Part shown: in pieces, positions 1 through 12,860 of the stretch | How the letters are laid out: every line of letters starts with the position of its first letter | How positions within the stretch are numbered: position 1 is the first letter of the stretch | Assembly (NCBI RefSeq): GCF_949628215.1 | Contig: NC_134277.1 | Coordinates: 930,001 to 994,000, forward strand | Source of the DNA: Phalacrocorax aristotelis | Lineage: Eukaryota; Chordata; Aves; Suliformes; Phalacrocoracidae | Direction: 5' to 3' | DNA: 64,000 bases | Made by a program: the position numbers and the translations under genes | The notes under the pieces: generated by a model | The model's input: only the letters and a program-made list of their open reading frames with translations | What the model was told of the DNA's origin: nothing | Databases searched by the model: none

Positions 1-275
1 AGAGCGGCAGGCGGGGGGGGTGGCGGCGTGGGGACGCGGTGGGGGGCTGCTCCCCATCCTGTGCAGCGAGATTGTCTGGTAAGGGGAGCGGTGGGGGCCG
101 AAGAGCGTCCATCCGTGGCAGGGGCCGGCCCGGGTGGGGGGGACCTGCAGGGGCATGGCCCCCCGAGGGGCTCCCCGTGCCCCCCACCCCAGCCAGGCGC
201 CTGTATTTGGTAGGAAGCTGCGTGGCTGGAGCCTGCCCCCATCCCGGGGGGCGTCAGTCCGCGGTGGGGCGGCCC

Positions 276-3200
276 CTAGTCCCCGGGGGGCATGATGCCG
301 GCGGGGGGAAGCGGAGGGGGACCCGCCTCGGCCCCGTGGACCCGCTGGTGATCCTTGAGGGACTCCTTGTAGCGGAAGCTGCGGCCGCAGGCCAGGCACT
401 GGTAGGGCCGCTCGCCGGTGTGGATGCGCTGGTGCTTGAGCAGGTTCTGCTTGCGGATGAAGCTCTTGCCGCAGGCGGTGCAGGCGAAGGGCCGCTCGCC
501 CGTGTGCAGCCGCTGGTGGTTCTGCAGGTGCTCCTTGCGGCTGTAGCACTTGCCGCACTCGGCGCACTTGTAGGGCCGCTCGCCGCGGTGGATCATCTGG
601 TGCCGCACCAGCCCCGAGTGGCAGTTGAAGCTCTTGCCGCACTCGGCGCAGGGGTAGGGGCGCTCGGCCGCGTGGCTCCGCTGGTGGATCCGCAGGCTCT
701 TCTTCCCGCTGAAGCTCTTCCCGCACTCGGCACAGCCGTGCGGCCGCTCCTCAGCGGGTCCTGGCGTCGCGGTGGGGACACCCACCGCCTCAGCCCCCAG
801 CCCCGGCTCTGAGCCTGGGGCTTTGCCCAGTCTGTGCTGTGCCGGCAGAGCCGCCACCGCCGCCGCTGCCGCCGCCGCTGCCTGTCCCTCGGGGCTCCCG
901 AAGCCTGTGCCAGGGAAGAGCAGCTCCCCAGAGCCACCCGGCAAACCCACCTCCTCGGGGGGCTCAGCGTGGGGGCACCGCTCCTCTGTCTTCACCAGCA
1001 GCCCCTCGCTGGCTGCAGGGGAGGGAAAGGCTCTGGTCAGTGCTGCCAGTGACACTGGCTATGCCCCTGAGCCCCAGCCCAGACTGGGTGGGTGCTTCAC
1101 CCCCAGCCCCATCCCAGCCCCACGGGGCCGGGCTCAGCATCACTCACCGGGACCGGGACCCGTCAGCATCTCCCTCTCTGGCAGCTCCCAGGGCTCGCGG
1201 ACGCAGGGCTCTTCCTCCTGCTTGATCCATGACAAGAAGTCATGCGCCGTGATCAGGGCGTCCGCGCCTGCAGGGAAGGACAGGGACAGGGATGGGGACT
1301 CAGCCGAGCGGGGCCACATCCTGCACCAGGCAGGCTCGGGGAGGCAGCAACTCCAAAAGGCAGCGGCTGCTGCTGGCGTTGGGCAGCTGGTGGGTGCACG
1401 GCACAGCCCCGGGCTCACCTGCGCAGGGGTCCGCCGGCATTCCCCGCTCCTCCGTGAACTGCTGCTCCCCCACAAAGGCCACCTCCTGCTTGATCCGGGA
1501 CAGGATGTCGGAGGTGGAGATCAGCGACTCTGTGTGCAAGGAGGGACTTGGCTGGTGCCAGGCTGTGGCCGCACAACGTGACCCGTGGCCAACACGCTTT
1601 TGGGTGTGGGACCCCCCGACTCCGGCCACATGGGACATCCCCGTCCCACAGCAGTTATGGGGCATCAAACACCCCCGGGAAGATGTGGGGATGGGTCACC
1701 TTAGCACAGCCCTTGGGGATGGGTGACTGGGACAGCCCACAGGCTCTGACATGACGTGGTGGCAGTGGGGGATGCATGGCTCTCCCAGCAATGGATGCCT
1801 AAGAGCCCAGTACATCAGTCATGGGGGATTTTCCAGGGTCATTCGTGGTGGCCCCCGTCATGCAGTGGGGCTCCAGCTCCCTGTGGGGCCTGGACTGGCG
1901 GCGAAGGAGCAGGGACATCCCCAGGGCAAGCAGCGGGGTGGGAAAACACAAGGTAGGAGGTGTTGGGGATGTGGTGGCACCCGGCACTGCCTCACCTGCG
2001 CAGGTGTCTTGTGGCAGCTCCCTCTGCTCCAGCTCCCTCTGCTCGGGGATGCAGGGTCCCTCCCCACGCTCGGTGCGGGGCTGCGCCTCGCTTCTGGAGA
2101 GGGCACCGTCTGCATGGGGAGACAGCACAGCTGGCACCGGTGGCGGGGCTGTGCCCGCCCGACCCTCCCCGTCGCCGAGAGATGGGGGGACACTCGGGGG
2201 GCACACAGGGCTGCCAGGCCCTGGCATCTCTCCTGGCGGAATTTGGCACGACATCTGTGCCGGAGGCCTGTGCAGCGCAAACACTCAAGCCATCGCTTTT
2301 GCGGGGCTCGGACCCGCTCTGGCTCCCCAGGGCCAGGCACCATGGGCTGCCCCACGCAGCAGCACCAGCATGGCACGGCACAACACCTCATCCTGTACCC
2401 ACGCACACACCATGAGCCGCAGAGGGGTCTCCCCTAAACAGGAGGCCCTGGGGCCACAGCGTGTGCCACAACCCACCGCTCCCGGGGCACCAGGGCACCC
2501 ACATCTGGGACCCTCTGGGGAGACTCAGCCATCACCCCACCCTGCTGGGAAAGGGGCGAAAAGGGATGTTTACCCAGGGAGATCAAAGACTCATAGTTCT
2601 CCTTCACCAGGTTATTGTACAGCTCTTTCTGCCACTCCTCCAAATTCTTCCACTCCTCTGCCGAGAAGTAGACGGCAATGTCAACAAATGTCACCGGCAC
2701 CTGCAGGGACAAGCCCCCGGGCAGCTCAGCAGCGCCCGCTCGCAGGGGAGCCCAGGGTCCCCCTGCCCGGCCCGCAGCCCCCCGGGAACCGTTACCTTGG
2801 GGACCTCGCCCCGGGGACCGGGAGGCAGCCGCAGCACCCAGAAGTCCTGTTCTTCAGGAGGTTCTCCACATTCTCCAGGCGCCGCTGGAGCAGCCCGTAC
2901 TCCTGGATGAGGGTGCCCAGCACGGCCCACTTGCTCTCCAGCTGGTTCCCGAACTCCATTGGCCGTCTTCTCACAGTCCAGGAGCTTCTTCTCGGCCGTG
3001 CCGGACCGACCCTCCAAGGCTGAGCAGGCGGGTGGCGAGGAGGGTCGATCTTCCTCTCCATCGCCTGCACCGTGGCCACCACGGTCCCAGAGGGAGGCCT
3101 CGGCGGAGTGGAGCTGCGCCTCCCGCACGTGCGCCCGCTCCGGCAGCAGCGGCGGCTGCAGCGGCATCAGGTGGGGGGCCTCCATGTTCCACTCCTGCAC

Positions 3201-4746
3201 CTGGGCCATGGGGAGGACATGGGTGGGAGGGGGCCCACGGTCACCCCCCCGGGTCACGCACAGAGCCCCGGCCCCGCGGCAGGCACCACTTCCCCTGATT
3301 TGGGGGACTTCTGGCCACTGCTGCCCACCGCCGCCCCAGCACCCTGCCGGGGACCCCTACAGCCACCCACGTAGCCAAAGCCGGCAGCCCTGCCTGCCCG
3401 GGCTGTGGGAAGGGTCCTGCCAGCCCCGGGCACCGCTGGGGACCTGCCCGACGGCCGCCACCGTGCCCACCCCCTGCTAATGACTTGGCCGGACAGGATT
3501 TGGCCCCTGGAGCGGTCGGTGCTGCCCAAACGAGGAAGGAGGTGCTGGGGCCTGGTGTGAGCTCTAGAAGGGGACAGGGCAGATGGGCCTGAGGGGGCGG
3601 TGAGGGGCAGCCAAAAGGAGGGCCCACCAGCCCTGCTGGGCGGGATGTGTCCCTCTTGGCGGGGTGGGGAGGGATTGCAGTGCAGCCGTGGCAGCTGCAG
3701 AGTCCCCATGGGACACTGGCCAGCGCCAGGCGGGTCACCGTGCTGCGTGGGCAGCCGCCAGACCCACAGGGCAGCCACCACCTCCCTGGCACCCCATGCC
3801 CCCGCTGCTGCGGGGGCTTCCCTGCCCAGGCAGGAACCCCTGCGGGAGCAGGATGGGGCCAGGTGGGCTGGGAGCAGCTGGGGGCATGGGGCAGCCTGGG
3901 CCAGGGGTGCTGGGGGACATCCTGGGGATGCCCTGGGGACACGTGGGCATCCTGGGTCAGAGGTGCCCGGGGACATCCCGGGGACACATGGGGACATCCT
4001 GGGTCAGAGGTACTGAGCATCTTGGGGACATTCTGCATCAGAAGTGCTGAGCATCCCGGGGGCACGGGGACATCCCGGGTCAGACGTGCCTGGGGTCATC
4101 CCAGGGCTGGAGCCTGCAGGGAGCATCCCGGGGGCACTGGGGCATCCTGGGTCAGAGATGCCCGGGGACATCGTGAGGACACAGGGGTCCTCCCGGGACA
4201 GAGGTGCAGAGCATCCCGGGGACATGGGGACATCCCGGGGGCACCGGAGCATCCTGGGGGCATGGGGACATCCCGGGGGCACGGGGACATCCCGGGTCAG
4301 AGGTGTTCGGGGACATCATGGGGGCACACGGAGAGCTCCCGGGCCAGAGGGGCGGCGCATCCCGGGGGTACTGGAGCATCCCGGGTCAGAGGTGCTCGGG
4401 GACATCATGGGGACACAGGGGGACCTCCCGGGTCAGAGGTGCGGAGCATATCGGGGCACAGGGACATCCCGGGGGCACCGGCGCATCCCGGGGGCACGGG
4501 GACATCCCGGGGCGGGTCCCCGGGGGCAGCCCGGGGCCGGAGGGCGCGGGGGCTCGGCGGGCCGGGAGCGCCGGGGGAGGGGCCCGTCGGGGGGTCCCGT
4601 CCGGGGCGCAGGGGCCGGCGCGGGGCGGCGGCGGGGAGCGGGCGCGCGGGGCGGCTCCCGGTGCGGGTCCCGGTGCCGGTGCCCTCCCCGCCTCCCCCCG
4701 GAGCCGGCCGGGCCGCGCTTACCTGGGCGGGCGCCCACTCGGCCAT
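276..4746 (-). CDS. ZNF-A: KRAB/DUF3669 zinc-finger protein, 5 C2H2 fingers, 7 exons
   Basis: Probable nuclear DNA-binding transcription regulator of the ZNF282/ZNF398/ZNF777 type. CDS exons in transcript order: 4723-4746 (MAEWAPAQ), 2796-3200 (DUF3669 helical region), 2574-2700 (KRAB-A), 1996-2109, 1419-1529, 1148-1267 (linkers), 276-1012 (fingers). Total 1638 nt, 545 codons plus stop. All introns are GT-AG; linkers are phase 1-1. The KRAB box starts [17 protein letters not shown] and ends YESLISLG, a good match to the family. Two linkers carry IKQE and the last exon VKTE, SUMO-consensus-like. Five regular C2H2 fingers lie at about residues 392-526, most joined by TGERP-type linkers, after a polyalanine tract. 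Oddity: the DUF3669 exon shows five 1-nt indels relative to its ZNF-D paralogue that sum to one codon, so the frame stays open but much of the helix is read out of frame. Exon joins are inferred, not shown by transcripts. Confidence 0.82.
3880..4530. repeat. Minisatellite in intron 1 of ZNF-A
   Basis: Tandem, imperfect GC-rich repeats built on a submotif of about 19 bp that reads like catcccgggggcacgggga, with interspersed gtcagaggtgc segments. They fill much of the intron between the start exon and the DUF3669 exon. Open frames across this stretch are repeat artefacts. Confidence 0.85.
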
Positions 4747-5035
4747 GGCCCCGCGGTGCTGGGCCGGGCCCCCGGCGGCTGGGACCGGGCCGCGGCGGGG
4801 AGAGCGCGGAGCGGAGCGGGGCCGCGCTGCCGCCCGCCGCCGCGGCGGGGCCGGGGCCGGTGCCGGGGCCGGTGCCGGGGCCGCTGTCGGTGCCTGCGCG
4901 CTGCGGGCCGGGCCCCGCCGCCCCGCCGAGGAGCCAGGGGCAGCCGGGGAATTGCATCCGCCTCCTCCGGGCTTGGCGGCAGCGGGCGGGGGGGGAGCGG
5001 CGCCGAGCGCGGAGCACTGCCGCCTACCGGCACCG
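4531..5035 (-). promoter_or_regulatory. CpG-dense promoter region of ZNF-A
   Basis: Very GC- and CpG-rich sequence around and upstream of the MAEWAPAQ start exon (ATG at 4746, donor GTAAGC just after codon 8). I see no TATA box. It is called a promoter from its position and composition only; the transcription start cannot be placed. Confidence 0.5.
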
Positions 5036-5630
5036 GCAGCCCCGGCACCGAGCCCGGGGTCGGCACCGGCCGCGGCACCAGCCCCGAGCCCCGGTATCGG
5101 CACCGGCACCAGCCCTGGTATCGGCACCACACCAGCACTGTGCCCCGGGGTCGGCACTGGCACCGAGCCCCGGTATGGGCACCAGCCCCGGCACTGAGCC
5201 CTGGTACTGGCACCGGCACCAGCACCGAGCCCCGGTATCAGCACCAGCACTGGCACCAAGCCCTGGCACTGGTGTCAGCACTGGTATTAGCACTGGCATG
5301 GGTATCGGCACCGGTATGGGCACTGGCACCGGTCTCAGCACCAAGCCCTGGTACTGGTATCGAAACTAGCACTGAGCCCTGGCACCGTAACTGCCATCGG
5401 CACCAGTGTCAGGACCGACATCAGCACTGGTATCAGCACTGGCATCAGCACTGAGCACTGGCACCAGTATCAGCATGGGGACCAGTGTTGGCACCGGCGC
5501 TAGTACCAGCACCAAGCCCTGGCACCAGTATTGGCATCTGCAATGGTGTCGGCATCAGCATTGGCACTAGCACCAGTACCAGCATCAGCACCGAGCCCTG
5601 GCTGCGGCCCCAGCATCAGCCCCAGCACTG
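5036..5630. repeat. Degenerate minisatellite upstream of ZNF-A
   Basis: Degenerate tandem repeats of cggcaccagccccgagcccc-like units with variants such as ggtatcggcaccggcac. CpG content decays away from the gene, as expected for an older, deaminating array. It abuts the CpG-rich promoter of ZNF-A. Confidence 0.8.
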
Positions 5631-5639
5631 AGCCCAGTG

Positions 5640-8600
5640 GGTGCCCCGAGCCCAAAGCCGACGGGCTGCCCCGCTGAGCTGGGCACCGCATGCTGGCACC
5701 CCAGGGCCACGGCCCCGCAGGTGGCAGGTTGGGGCTGGGGAAGGGGGTGTCTCTCCCCCTGCCCTTGGGCTGCGCTCCTGGGACCCCACTTCTGTCAGCG
5801 AGCACCCGGTGACGCCAGAGGGCCCGCAGTCCGGGCCACGGGGTGAGTGCGTGCTGTGGGGAGGGGAGCACCCAGCCACCAGCACCAAGACCCTCATCCT
5901 GGCCAGAGGTGGATGGGAGACCCATGTGTGGGGATGTACGGGCTTGGGAGCCCCCCCCTTGCGTGCTCACCCCAACCCCAGGACCCTTCGGTCTAACAGC
6001 ACTGGGGGCTGGTGCCGGTGCCAGACCAGGGACAAGCATTATGGCCCTGCCTTCACAGAACCCCCTGGGGAAAAGCTCCTCCGGCACCTCGGTGCTGCGG
6101 GGTCTGCACGGGTGGGCCGCGGCAGGGGCTCCCCGCTGCCGGCCACGGACCAGGACGGCCCCAGCCTCCGGGCAGAGAGAGCAGTGGGACAAGAAGGGTT
6201 AACAGGCTGAGCAGGCGTCACGGGAGCCCGAGCAGCCATTTCGCTGGAGGATGCCATCGCTCCTGTGACCCCTCCAGCGCTGCATCCCCCCCAGCTGGGG
6301 CACCTGAAGCCCCCTAAAACCCCCACATCCGTTCCCCACGGCCCAGCGCCCTGGGGGGTCCCCCAGCTGCTGCCTTCCTGGCCCCTGGGGCCAAACGAGG
6401 GCTTTCTGGGTCCTGCCCCGGGCCGGGGACGAACGAGGGCGTCCCCTGGGACTGGGGGGACAGACTTATCCCGAGGCGAGGGCTCTTGGGCAGCTGGTGA
6501 TGCCCCATGGGGGCTGGGGAGCTCCCAAAGCTGGGGGAGGCAGGACAGGGCCCCCAAAGGGAACCACTTAAGCAGCTTTTTGGGGAGCTTGTTCTCTCTG
6601 TGCAATTAAGGGGAGGGGGTGGGAAGTGACAGTCGTTGGCAAAATAAAACCAAACCAGCTGAGGTGTGCAGAGCTGCCGCCCGTCCAGCCCTGCCCTCTC
6701 CACCCCAGGCCCAAAGGCACCAGGATCCGTCTGCATCCCCTCGCCGGGAGCTCGGCACAGCATCACCTCTGGCGCGGCTGCAGGGACCAGGAGGGCTCCA
6801 GGGGACAGCGGTTGGTGGTGGGGACCAGCGGGCAGCACAGCGCAGTCATGTACGCCCCATTTCTTTGGGAAACCAGCAAATAATGGCAGTTTACTGGGCT
6901 TTTTTTTCACTCCCCACCCTCTCCTCGTACCCCGCAGCTCTGGGAGGGAAGGAGCCAGCTCCTGCCGAAGGTGGGGACCGGCCGCTCTCCCACCTTCTCT
7001 CCAGCTCTGGGCTGCAGGTCCTTGCTCGCGTGGAGCGGGCACGGTGCTGAACGCGCACAAAACCGACACCTTGATGGCCAGGAGACAACAGGGACTCACG
7101 CAGTCACCGCGGCTGGCAGCGGTTTTGGTCATAAAAACCCATGTGTCTCCATAAAACCTGCTCCCAGCTGTTCAGGATCGGTGACCCTCGGAGATCGGGG
7201 TGCAAAACCAAGCCCTTTTGGTGATGGGTGAGAGGAAGGACCCACTGTGTCACTGCTGCTGGTCCCTGGGGCAGCTGGAATCCCTCCCTGCTTGCGGGTT
7301 TGTGCCTCTTGCATCCCCTCCGACCTTCCCCTGCCATGTTTAAGACACCCACCAGGCACAGCCACCTCTGCCGCAAGGGCATGGGGCCAGAGAGGCTCCC
7401 TGGACCCCCAGCAGAGTACCAAGCATCCCACGCCCAGGGCAGCGAGCCCCTCGCTTTCGCCTCTCCTCCCACGAGACCTCTCCCTGGCATGTGGTTTTGG
7501 TGAGATTTGAGGTTACAGCTGCTCCTGCGCTGTATAAAAGGGCAGGTTAAATCAAGAGACAGGCAGCAGCAGGCAGCGCTGCCCACGATGGCTCACCCGG
7601 GTCGGAGATTGTCAGTGCCCGGAGCCAGCACTGAGCCAGTGCTCGTCCGCTGCTGGAGCGGAGCAGGAGTTCCCGCGCTGGGGATGCTGGGAAGAAACGT
7701 AAAATATCGGCCGGGACCTGGGGGTTTCCTTTTTCTCGGCCATGGATTCAGCTGGTGTCAGCTCAGGCAGGGTTTGCTTGTTTGATCCTGAGATTTTTCA
7801 GAAGTCTTCTACCACGCAGGTTATATTTTCCTGGGGATGCCAAGCCCCGCCAGGGGAAGCTTTGCCCACCCAGGACAGCATTTGCTAAAGACTTTGTGGT
7901 GGTGGGGAATTAAAAGCATGGTCTGACGCAGGGGCTTTGCCCCCTCAGGAGGGGTGAGGGGTGCTGGGAGCATCCCCTTGGATCCAGTGGTCGGAGACGG
8001 AGGAATCACTGCCCGCTGCGTGGGCCGAGCTGTGCCCCAGCCCGGGAGGAGGACGCGCTTCCCGCCTGCCAGCCCTCTTGCGGGGCCGGGAGTGGGTGCA
8101 GGACACCTGGGCTGCAACGCCACGTCCCCAGCGTCTCCAAGATTGGGTGAATTTTGCCCATTTTGGGGACGACAGCTTGAGAGCTGCCCACTCGCTGGCA
8201 CCCAGCTGGGGCTCTCCCTCGAGGCGGTCGCTGCACCCACGCAGCCCGTCCGTGCCACCACTGCCTCCCCGATGTCCCTCCTTGGGCACCCGAAAGCTCC
8301 CACAAGGACATAACTCCGCAAGACCGGCTGCAGCAGGGCACGGCCAAGATCCAGCTGGGCTCAGACCTGTCCCAGGAGCAGCTCAGGCGCCGCCTAGGAA
8401 GGGCCTCAGACCAGTGCAAGGGTGCAGAACTAACGCTGAAGCCTCTCCTACAGCTCAGGGACATCCTGAGCCAGAAGTGGCATCTCTGTGTTTAAGAGTT
8501 TCTACCAATTCTTCTGGGACTTTATGCACCTGCTTCGCACCCAGCGCGAAGCCCCCGCACCCGCAGCCTCTCGCTGCACGGAGGCCACCCGCGTAACCGC

Positions 8601-9510
8601 TGCGTAACCGCCGCCTTCCCTTCCCTTTGAACCCGCCGCTTACCGGTTTCACTTGATGCCTTCCAGGTGCAAAACCGTTTCCAATTCTGCCTCCAAACTG
8701 GGGCAACGGGGAAGTGCCTGGGGTCTGCACGGGCACAGCCCGGATCCACTTGGGATTATCAATTAGGCACAAGGAGCCAGATAAGGCCAAGCCCCCACAA
8801 AAGCAGATGGAGCTTTCTGGGAAAAGGGTTCTTTTTTTGATTGCTTTTACTAAAAAGCCACATTTCCCAGAGAGCGCTTGCACAAGACCTCAGCTTCTGC
8901 AGTTTTGCGTTTATCGGCAGCACCCGCAGCCCAGTCGAACCCGCAAGGTGAGAGCCTTCATCTGAAGGGGTAAGTGGAGAGAGAGGCAAGTACACAGAGA
9001 CTTTAAAAAGAAATAACCTTTTATCAACATTAACCATGAAACACCACCCTCTTAATTTGCAAATCAAACAGAATGGGAGAGGACACTTCGGACGCAATCC
9101 ACGAAGTGTAATTAAAACAGAAAGGGCAGAAAGCCTCACGTGCCGCGTCCTGGCCTTGTTTCTACCCTCTGGAGAATGGGGAGGCTCTTAAAACTAAAGA
9201 TGTTTTATGCTCAGATGTGTTTCTGTCGCCGCCGCTCCCGACAAGGTGGTACGGAGCAGGGCCAGCTTTACATTTGCAGATGAAACATGACCTAAGGCTT
9301 TTCAAAAACAAATAAAGGTGCTGGAAATTCTCTTTAAAGAAAATCTATCTTGCTAAAGACCTGACCTTTTTTCCCCCCTCTGACTGCACAGCCCCAGGAG
9401 TTTATGCAGTTGCTTGTATTTCCCAGGCATGAACATTATTTCTTAAGGCAAGTACTTGGATTCTCAGCTTCAGTTTATTAAATAATATAGTCTATGAAAA
9501 AGTCTTACTC
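5640..9510. other. Intergenic, no supported gene
   Basis: Open frames here are short, lack family signatures and do not chain through consistent splice sites. The only promoter-like signal is a TATA motif at 7533. I recognise no interspersed repeat in this stretch. Confidence 0.5.
7533..7541 (+). promoter_or_regulatory. TATA-box-like motif
   Basis: The plus strand reads tataaaagg, followed about 55 nt later by an ATG at 7588 opening a frame to 7785. That frame has no recognisable domain, so this could be a chance match. It is reported because it is a strong TATA match in an otherwise empty interval. Confidence 0.25.
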
Positions 9511-9514
9511 TCCT

Positions 9515-10110
9515 GCCTACAAAAGAATCCCAGACTGGCAGGGGTTGGCAGGGACCTCTGGAGCTCACCCCGTCCCACCCCTGCTGGAGCAGGCACCCCC
9601 AGAGCAGGGGCACAGGGCCGCGTCCAGGCGGGGGGTGAATGTCTCCAGGGAAGGGACCCCACAGCCTCTCTGGGCAGCCTGTGCCCCTGCTCTGGCACCC
9701 GCACAGGGAAGGGGTTTGTCCTCACGTTCAGGGGGAACTTCCCGTGTTCCAGCTTGTGCCCGTTGCCCCTTGGCCTGGCGTTGGGCACCGCTGAAAAGAG
9801 CCCGGCCCCATCCTCCTGACACCCGCCCTTCAGATATTTATAGGCATTGATGAGATCCCCCCTCAGCCTTCTCTTCCCCAGGCTGAACAAGCCCAGGTCT
9901 CTCAGCCTTTCCTCCCAAGGGAGATGCTCCAGCCCCTGATCCCCTTGGCAGCTCTGCGCTGGCCTTGCTCCAGCAGTTCCCCGTCCTTCTGGAACTGGGG
10001 GGCCCAGAACTGGCTGCAGCCCCGCAGGTGTGGCCTCACTGGGGCAGAGCAGAGGGGGAGGAGAACCTCCCTCGCCCTGCTGGCCACACTCCTTTCCATG
10101 CACCCCAGAA
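9515..10110 (-). mobile_element. CR1 LINE fragment, 3' part, antisense
   Basis: The left end reads gaatcccagactggcagggg, the reverse complement of the common 3' end of avian CR1. Across the segment the antisense strand continues as a typical CR1 3' region, matching the plus-strand copy at 22440-22700 in the part they share. It is 5'-truncated, as is usual for CR1. Boundaries are approximate. Confidence 0.85.
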
Positions 10111-12860
10111 AAGAAATAAAGAAAAGAATTAAAACAAAGTTTCCCAGAGAGGAATCGGGAGAACCTCACGATTCCTGGTTCCTGTGCGTGTTCCTGGAAA
10201 AAGTCTTGGGTAAGGGATGGCGAGTTCCTACACCCCTTCCCCTCATTTCCCGCCTCAACTTCCCAAGATACCGCACTCAAGGATCGCCTGATTTTTACCC
10301 CACTTCAGGCAAGTTTGTTCCGTTCTCCCTCAGCCCAAGCTTCAGGCTGGGACAACCGTTTCTCTCACTGCACTTTCCGCTGCTTACCTCGTGCTCATCT
10401 TTTTCTTCTTTTTTTAAAAAAAATATCAAAGCAGCACACTGCTCGGGCAGGGTATTTAGGCGCGGCGCCAAGGGGGCCGCGTCGCGAACACGAGATGCGC
10501 AAGGAGACGCGCTGCGAAAGCGGACCCGCAGGAAGGCATCGCGCCGCTCCGGTCTGCTTGGGAACGGGCTGCTTTGCTCTGCGCTGAATCGCCCCTGGGC
10601 TACAGCATGCGCAGAAACGCCCCGAGGAACCTCTGCGCGTTCGTGTTTCACGTCCCTTAGCACCGGGCATAAATCTTTGATGCTTTATGTTTTAGGGTTA
10701 TTTTTTCCGTGGAGACTGGAAACACAATGTTTAAATACAGGTTCAGAAAGAAGCGTTTTTGAAGTCTGGAGCAGTATAACAGCCACGCGCGGAGGGAACG
10801 ATCGCTCTCGCACATCAGCTACTTGTTTAATCATTCCGGACTAAGCCGAGGCTCAGTCAGGGCAAATCCCCACCAGCATCAGTGCAACTTCCCGGTCCAT
10901 ATCAGGGTCTATATTAGAAACAAAACCAACAAAACTTATCTTTTTTTTTTAGCCGGATCTCCGTCTTAACGTTTCAGCACTTGTTCCATCCTCAGCAGAG
11001 GCCAGCTCGGCGCGCCGGCGCAGCGAGGCGCTGCAAGGAGCTGGATTTCTCTCTGCGTGGACTCCGAGTTTCAGGCGAGAGGGTCGGGACGTCGGGAGAA
11101 ACACACCTGCCACGCCAGCGCCCGCCCGCTTGCAGGCGAAAGAAAACCGACCCAAAAGTTTTCACCGAATCATCGTCACGGCGTCTCTGCCCGGTTCTTC
11201 TGTTGCTCGTTTCTCAGGGCACAAGGCATTTCATCGCGGTCCGACTCCGGGTTTCCCCGGCACGTCTGAACTTTTACTGCTCAAACAAGCGCAGGGAATA
11301 CACCTGACAGCAACCACGGCTCCTCCAGCCGCGCAGCATCCCCGCTAACCCGAGGAGCTAACCTTCCAGCGCCTCTCACGTGCGAGACGCCTGGTTTTGC
11401 TACTGAATCTCAACACTTTTGCTTAATTTTGTCGTTTAAGATTTGCTCAGCATTTTGTGCGAGTGAAGCGCTGCCCACTGTCGTCACTTTGGACAGCCGC
11501 CCTCCGGCGTGGCTTTCCGCCTCTAACTCCGTTTCATCTTAGTCTCCACTTAAACCTCTGAACAAGGCGATCATTTGTATTTCAGCGCATATTAAGACTC
11601 AGATTCAAGCCGCCGTCTCTGCCTGGCTGGACATTCCTTGGCTCCGTGGGGAGCGAGTCGTGGAAGGAGGCAGAGCTTCCCACACAAGGACTTACACCCA
11701 GGACTGACTTTCAGCAGCTGCCGAACGACCTGCTGCAGGCGTGCGACCGCGCGCCAGGTCCAGCCCCACCATCCCAGGTGTTCCTCAACTGTTTCATGGA
11801 GGGAAACGCAGTTTTGGTAGAACGGTGTTTTATGGGATTTGCTCCACAAGGAATCGCCTCGCTCCAAAGAATCCTCATTCAGGAGCACACGGGGGAGTTG
11901 TGAGCACTAAGGCGTTAAGCTGCGTGGGAGAGGAATAAAAGCTGTTCCCAGGGCAATTATGAGAAGGAAATGAAGAGAAGGCAGTGATAAGAGAGTTTTC
12001 TGGGCATTGCTCCCGTGTTTGGGACAGGCAGGGATCCCCTGGGGCCAAGCATATTCTCCCAGTCCCCTTCAGAAGTTATCGCATTCCACCACAGCACCAG
12101 CTGTTTCTTGCTTTGCTGCTCCTCACGGGAACCCGAGGACATCGACTTCCCTCAGGGGCTCCATGCAAAGCAGGTGCTCGAACTGGTGCCAACGCGACTT
12201 TGTCCCTGCAACTGGAAGAAGTTTTCATTTGAGTTTGGAGTCGGTAGTTTAGAGAAATTAAATCGGCGTCTCACCCCCAGTAAATGGATGTTTGAAGCAA
12301 CTGATTCTGGTCATTATTTCTGCGTGACGGTGCCGTCACTGCCACTGCTGCCGCCCCACGACTGTAACTGCTGAACTAACGCTTTTTTGTGTGTGTCGTT
12401 GCTGTTTTTACCTCAAACCCAACCATTCACCTTAACCCACGCTCCTGGAAGCTCCCTTTCCTGCTTATAGCTCTGTCAACAGTCCCGTTCCCATCATGAC
12501 GCTGTCTCGCTCTTCTCAGACCTGCAAAACTCCCAGGGTTTTTCTGCATTAACACAGATGCGCTGTTTGGGGCACCAGAAGAGTTTTTTAATAATGCTTT
12601 TGGTACAGGCAATGCTGTTCTGTACATGTTCTCCTCCCAGATATGAATCATCTAGCCGCTAATTAAAATCAGCTCCTGATCAATGACTATTAGGCCGGCA
12701 CCAGTTGCCTTTCACGCTTGAACTTGATTCAGTTCAGTAAAACCACCTTATCCTGAAGCTTCCCCTCTAACCAATGTATGAGCCATCACCTCGGGAGGGA
12801 GAGGGATTTTTTTGATAAGGGACTGGAAAATCTGTCCCAGGAAAGTGGCTGGCGCACTGA
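10111..12860. other. Intergenic between CR1 and ZNF-B, no supported gene
   Basis: Mixed-composition sequence with no open frame that carries a recognisable domain. An ATTAAA on the minus strand near 12587-12592 could serve as the ZNF-B polyadenylation signal, about 270 nt beyond its stop codon. Confidence 0.4.

Noticed and set aside
4044-5454. Overlapping Gly/Arg-rich plus-strand frames of 400-500 codons
   Set aside because: They cross the ZNF-A promoter and its minisatellites, have repeat-driven composition and lie opposite the real start exon.
9492-10280. 262-codon minus-strand frame
   Set aside because: Most of it is the CR1 3' region, which in this part does not encode the CR1 proteins.
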